Below, piece by piece: positions 5,767 through 7,751 of a stretch of 7,751 bases of DNA. The first letter of the stretch is position 1; each line of letters opens with the position of its first letter. This stretch comes from Bordetella parapertussis (GTDB lineage: Bacteria; Pseudomonadota; Gammaproteobacteria; Burkholderiales; Burkholderiaceae_C). The notes beneath the pieces are model-generated. The model did not search any database. It saw only the letters and a list, made by a program, of their open reading frames with translations, and was not told the DNA's origin. Made by a program: the position numbers and the translations under genes. Location of the stretch: positions 1-7,751 of the forward strand of contig CAMCNE010000104.1 of NCBI GenBank assembly GCA_945875935.1. The letters are read 5' to 3'.

Positions 5767-6093
5767 TCAGGCAGCGCTGTCACGCGGATCGGTGGAATCA
5801 GCGCCCGGCTCGCGAGCAATGCGCGCGACGCCGAGCTTGAGGCCCAGCATGCCGAAGATGCTGTTCATCGTGTTGACGCTGCCGGGGCTGCGCTCTTGTT
5901 CGATGTCTTGCATCGTCCGGTAGGCCACACCGGACAATTTGGCCATTTCTGCCGTGGTCAGCCGCATCGTTTTCTTGAGGTGACGCACGGCCTGCGGCAG
6001 CGACCACTCAGGGTGGGTCAGCACATCCTCGACGGCTTGCCGGCGCAGCTCGAGCTGCTCGGGGATGGAGATGGTGTTGAAGCGCTTGTCCAT
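5767..6093 (-). CDS. XRE-family helix-turn-helix transcriptional regulator (108 aa)
   Basis: A small DNA-binding protein. The helix-turn-helix covers about residues 37-90; the helix pair lies at 45-66 in 'LTTAEMAKLSGVAYRT...DIEQ', followed by 'TMNSIFGMLGLKLGV', typical of XRE/Cro/HipB-like domains. The first 36 residues form a charged helical lead-in ('EQLELRRQAVEDVL') and the last 18 are polar and probably disordered. No ligand or membrane domain is present. It begins 15 bp after the stop of a 52-residue small ORF on the same strand and probably shares its promoter. Single small XRE proteins next to tiny ORFs are often autoregulators or antitoxins, but no known toxin family is visible here. 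The ribosome-binding site before ATG 6093 is weak. Its target genes are unknown; regulation of the convergent fad operon is only a guess from proximity. Confidence 0.82.
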   Translation of the reverse strand: MDKRFNTISIPEQLELRRQAVEDVLTHPEWSLPQAVRHLKKTMRLTTAEMAKLSGVAYRTMQDIEQERSPGSVNTMNSIFGMLGLKLGVARIAREPGADSTDPRDSAA

Positions 6094-6108
6094 ATTCTTT
6101 GGCTCAGC

Positions 6109-6267
6109 TCAGATCAAGTCAGCGCTACCAGAGTTGCCGGGCTTGAGCCAGGATGAGTGGGCGCAGATGGCCGAAACGTCTTCGCTCACGGTGCTGTGCA
6201 TGCACCCACTGGCCACTTCGTGCCAGATGCGCTGGGCGTGCAGTTGGATGGTGTGGGCTTCTGACAT
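6109..6267 (-). CDS. Small hypothetical protein (52 aa) upstream of the XRE gene
   Basis: I do not recognise this protein. It starts MSEAHTIQLHAQRIWHEVAS and ends at TGA 6109-6111. About 41 of 52 codons end in G or C, in line with coding sequence in this genome. It is rich in His and has two Cys (C22, C35) but shows no recognised metal-binding spacing, signal peptide or membrane segment. It lies directly between an AT-rich promoter-like region and the XRE regulator gene, 15 bp from the latter, so a two-gene unit is likely. ATG 6267 has no Shine-Dalgarno sequence; an in-frame GTG at 6273 is no better. It might be a regulator partner, a toxin-like peptide, a remnant of a longer gene, or a leader peptide. 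Confidence 0.45.
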   Translation of the reverse strand: MSEAHTIQLHAQRIWHEVASGCMHSTVSEDVSAICAHSSWLKPGNSGSADLI

Positions 6268-6270
6268 TTG

Positions 6271-6328
6271 CACGAAATTGCATCAATATTGAACCAAATA
6301 TCTGATTCGTATTAAATGTTTTTTCGTG
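6271..6328. promoter_or_regulatory. Possible operator region with short palindromes
   Basis: In an AT-rich stretch that contrasts with its surroundings, CACGAAA (6271-6277) and TTTCGTG (6322-6328) form an inverted pair. Between them lies the perfect palindrome TCAATATTGA (6283-6292), and a third TTCGT half-site sits at 6306-6310. The arrangement straddles the predicted start region of the small ORF/XRE unit and would suit autoregulation by the XRE protein. Short palindromes in AT-rich DNA arise easily by chance. Confidence 0.35.
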
Positions 6329-6339
6329 TGATTGATGAA
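6311..6339 (-). promoter_or_regulatory. Possible sigma-70 promoter of the small ORF/XRE unit
   Basis: On the minus strand, TTTAAT (6311-6316; five of six matches to TATAAT) stands 17 nt after TTCATC (6334-6339; three of six to TTGACA). Transcription would start about 35-40 nt before ATG 6267, and the palindromes at 6271-6310 would lie at or downstream of the start. The match is by eye only. Confidence 0.35.
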
Positions 6340-6347
6340 CTGGCGCC

Positions 6348-6377
6348 GGGTGGTCTATCGAGCGTGACACGCCACCC
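6348..6377 (-). terminator. Weak hairpin just after the thioesterase stop
   Basis: GGGTGG (6348-6353) can pair with CCACCC (6372-6377), with a nested GCG/CGC pairing in the loop, immediately downstream of the thioesterase stop on the minus strand. No T-tract follows, so termination is doubtful. Confidence 0.22.
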
Positions 6378-6866
6378 TCAATCCACCACCACCGCCCTCG
6401 GCCGCCCGTTGGCGTCGATGGCCACATAGGTCAGGCTGGCTTCGGTGACCTTGACCACTTCGGGGGTTGCGGGGTTGCGTTCGGCGTAGACCTCGACGTG
6501 CACCGTGATCGAGGTGGTGCCGATGCGCTCGATGCGCGAATAAAAGCTCAGCAGGTCGCCCACGCTGACCGGCTGCTTGAAGGTGAAGTGGTTGACGGCC
6601 ACCGTGGTGACGCGGCCGCGGGCGATGCGCAGCGGTTGCACCGCGCCGGCGATGTCGACCTGGGCCATGATCCAGCCGCCGAAGATGCCGCCGATCGGGT
6701 TGGTGTCGGCCGGCATCGGCATCATGCGCAGCACCAGGCTGGCGTCAGGGTGCAAGCCTGAGGGCGCCCTCAGACGCGAGCGTTCGATGACCGAAGCGGG
6801 TACCGCGGAGGGCGGTGACTGAACCTCACCAGACGAGGCCTCGGGGTGTATCGGGTTCTCGTGCAT
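6378..6866 (-). CDS. yciA: YciA-like hotdog-fold acyl-CoA thioesterase (162 aa)
   Basis: Hydrolyses acyl-CoA to free acid and CoA in the cytoplasm. From residue 43 the protein follows E. coli YciA closely: 'MPADTNPIGGIFGGW' (51-65), 'QVDIAGAV' with D71 at the catalytic aspartate position, 'GRVTTVAV', 'PVSVGDLLSFYSRIERIGTTS' split across the dimer-forming strands, and 'YVAIDANGRPRAVVVD' at the C-terminus. The core is full length. ATG 6866 adds about 30 polar residues (Pro, Ser, Glu) before the conserved core compared with YciA; an AGGT about 9 nt upstream gives modest support, and a later start cannot be excluded. It stands alone on the minus strand, divergent from the ABC exporter gene 66 bp away. 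Beside a beta-oxidation operon it could rebalance CoA pools, but no shared control is visible. Confidence 0.88.
   Translation of the reverse strand: MHENPIHPEASSGEVQSPPSAVPASVIERSRLRAPSGLHPDASLVLRMMPMPADTNPIGGIFGGWIMAQVDIAGAVQPLRIARGRVTTVAVNHFTFKQPVSVGDLLSFYSRIERIGTTSITVHVEVYAERNPATPEVVKVTEASLTYVAIDANGRPRAVVVD
6758..6773. repeat. Perfect 16-bp palindrome within the thioesterase 5' region
   Basis: CTGAGGGCGCCCTCAG is fully self-complementary. It lies in the codons for about residues 32-36, in the poorly conserved N-terminal extension of the thioesterase. It might be a protein-binding site or simply a coincidence of GC-rich coding DNA. Confidence 0.5.
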
Positions 6867-6896
6867 ATTGCGTGACCTGCTTCGGTGTGGGGTCGA

Positions 6897-6926
6897 ATCA
6901 TTCTTTCACGCCAGTCTTTCTGTCAG
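6897..6926 (-). promoter_or_regulatory. Possible sigma-70 promoter of the thioesterase gene
   Basis: On the minus strand, CTGACA (6921-6926; five of six matches to TTGACA) is followed after 18 nt by AATGAT (6897-6902; four of six to TATAAT). It lies in the 66-bp divergent gap, about 30 nt before ATG 6866. I see no convincing promoter for the ABC exporter gene in the same gap. Confidence 0.3.
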
Positions 6927-6932
6927 CGATCC

Positions 6933-7751
6933 ATGCGCCCCACCACTTTGAGTGCTCCCCCCGCCGATGCGGCCACCCCGGCCGCCCCGCGATCCGACTG
7001 GTCGACGATCAAGAAGCTGCTGCCCTATGTGTGGCAATGGCGCTACCGGGTGGGGCTGGCGCTGGCGTTTTTGATTGCGGCCAAGGTGGCCAACATCGGC
7101 GTGCCGCTGCTGCTCAAAAGCCTGGTCGATGCGCTGGCACTCCAGCCGGGCGATGCGCGTGCGGTGCTGGTGGTGCCGGTGGCGCTGCTGCTGGGTTACG
7201 GCGCGCTGCGCGTGTCGATCACGCTGTTCACCGAGCTGCGCGAGCTCTTGTTTTACCCGGTGGCTGCGCGCATTGCCAGGCGCATCGGGCTCGAGACCTT
7301 CGATCACTTGCTGAGCCTGAGCCTGCGCTTTCACCTTGAGCGGCAAACCGGCGGTGTCTCGCGCGACATCGATCGCGGCGCGCGTTCGATCCAGTCGCTG
7401 CTGAGCTACCTGATCTACAACATCCTGCCCACGCTGATCGAGATCACGCTGGTCATCGTGCTGCTGTCGGCCAAGTTCGACGGCTGGTTTGCGGCCATCA
7501 CCTTTGGCGCGCTGCTGCTGTACATCGTGTTCACCATCAGCGTGACCGAATGGCGCACCGCGTTTCGGCGCGCGATGAACGAGCAGGACTCCAAAGCCAG
7601 CTCCAAGGCGGTTGATGCGCTCATCAACTACGAGACGGTCAAGTACTTCTCGAACGAAAAATTCGAGCAGGCGCGCTACGACGAGAACCTGCAGCGGCTC
7701 GAGCGCGCCTCGATCAAGTCACAGACCTCGCTGTCGGTGCTCAACGTGGGC
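6933..7751 (+). CDS. Atm1/HMT1-type ABC exporter, membrane-domain half (3' end outside window)
   Basis: The first 273 residues of an ABC transporter half-molecule run off the window in frame. After a 20-residue Pro/Ala-rich N-terminus come four predicted membrane helices, roughly 38-62, 77-100, 154-178 and 184-206, followed by 'LINYETVKYFSNEKFEQARYD' split at 230-249, which is characteristic of the Atm1/ABCB7/HMT1 branch of type IV exporters. Members export glutathione-linked sulfur or metal conjugates across the inner membrane and carry a fused C-terminal ATPase, which would lie beyond 7751. The segment after the second helix ('TELRELLFYPVAARIARRIG') is also family-like. ATG 6933 is the first good start; its ribosome-binding site is not evident. 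It is divergent from the thioesterase gene and unrelated to beta-oxidation. The exact substrate cannot be told from this half. Confidence 0.88.
   Translation, partial: MRPTTLSAPPADAATPAAPRSDWSTIKKLLPYVWQWRYRVGLALAFLIAAKVANIGVPLLLKSLVDALALQPGDARAVLVVPVALLLGYGALRVSITLFTELRELLFYPVAARIARRIGLETFDHLLSLSLRFHLERQTGGVSRDIDRGARSIQSLLSYLIYNILPTLIEITLVIVLLSAKFDGWFAAITFGALLLYIVFTISVTEWRTAFRRAMNEQDSKASSKAVDALINYETVKYFSNEKFEQARYDENLQRLERASIKSQTSLSVLNVG

Noticed and set aside
6125..6427. A 100-residue minus-strand ORF crossing the thioesterase 3' end and the AT-rich gap.
   Set aside because: It runs through the promoter-like region in a frame with no family resemblance. The 52-residue ORF in another frame (6109-6267) has better third-position composition.
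6815..7339. A 174-residue plus-strand ORF overlapping the start of the ABC exporter gene.
   Set aside because: The exporter frame from 6933 has clear membrane helices and the Atm1-family motif. The overlapping frame is low-complexity Ala/Gly/Arg sequence.

Overview
The window is GC-rich DNA with strong G/C preference at third codon positions. Gene content and protein similarity suggest a beta-proteobacterium, most likely of the order Burkholderiales (Comamonadaceae-like); this is an inference from family resemblance, not a taxonomic test.

Positions 1-5737 (+ strand) are a fatty-acid beta-oxidation operon. It holds the C-terminal end of an acyl-CoA dehydrogenase, a FadN-type 3-hydroxyacyl-CoA dehydrogenase/enoyl-CoA hydratase fusion, a 3-ketoacyl-CoA thiolase, and a crotonase-fold protein. 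The last lacks both hydratase glutamates but has the glutamate expected of a delta3,delta2-enoyl-CoA isomerase. Together they would make a full beta-oxidation spiral with an accessory step for unsaturated acyl chains. Apart from the repeat-filled gap, spacing is tight (44 bp) or overlapping (7 bp).

The gap between fadN and the thiolase gene (2676-3770) is abnormally large and full of repeats. It holds two imperfect fold-back palindromic elements, a gene for a DUF559 (Vsr/MutH-like fold) nuclease, and a tandem array of three 147-bp units plus a 43-bp partial unit built from the same palindromes. Since 147 is 49 codons, the nuclease reading frame stays open through the whole array, gains three 49-residue Pro/Gly-rich repeats, and stops in an ATGA overlap with the thiolase start. 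Near-identical 43-bp direct repeats bound the block (2695-2737 and 3709-3751); without it the two fad genes would lie about 40 bp apart. This looks like a nuclease-associated palindromic repeat element, perhaps mobile, inserted in a metabolic operon. It is the main candidate for an undescribed system here.

Positions 5767-6866 are on the minus strand. They carry a YciA-like acyl-CoA thioesterase, then an AT-rich promoter/operator-like region, an unrecognised 52-residue small ORF, and an XRE-family helix-turn-helix regulator that converges on the fad operon. From 6933 to the window edge (+ strand), divergent from the thioesterase gene, is the membrane-domain half of an Atm1/HMT1-type ABC exporter.
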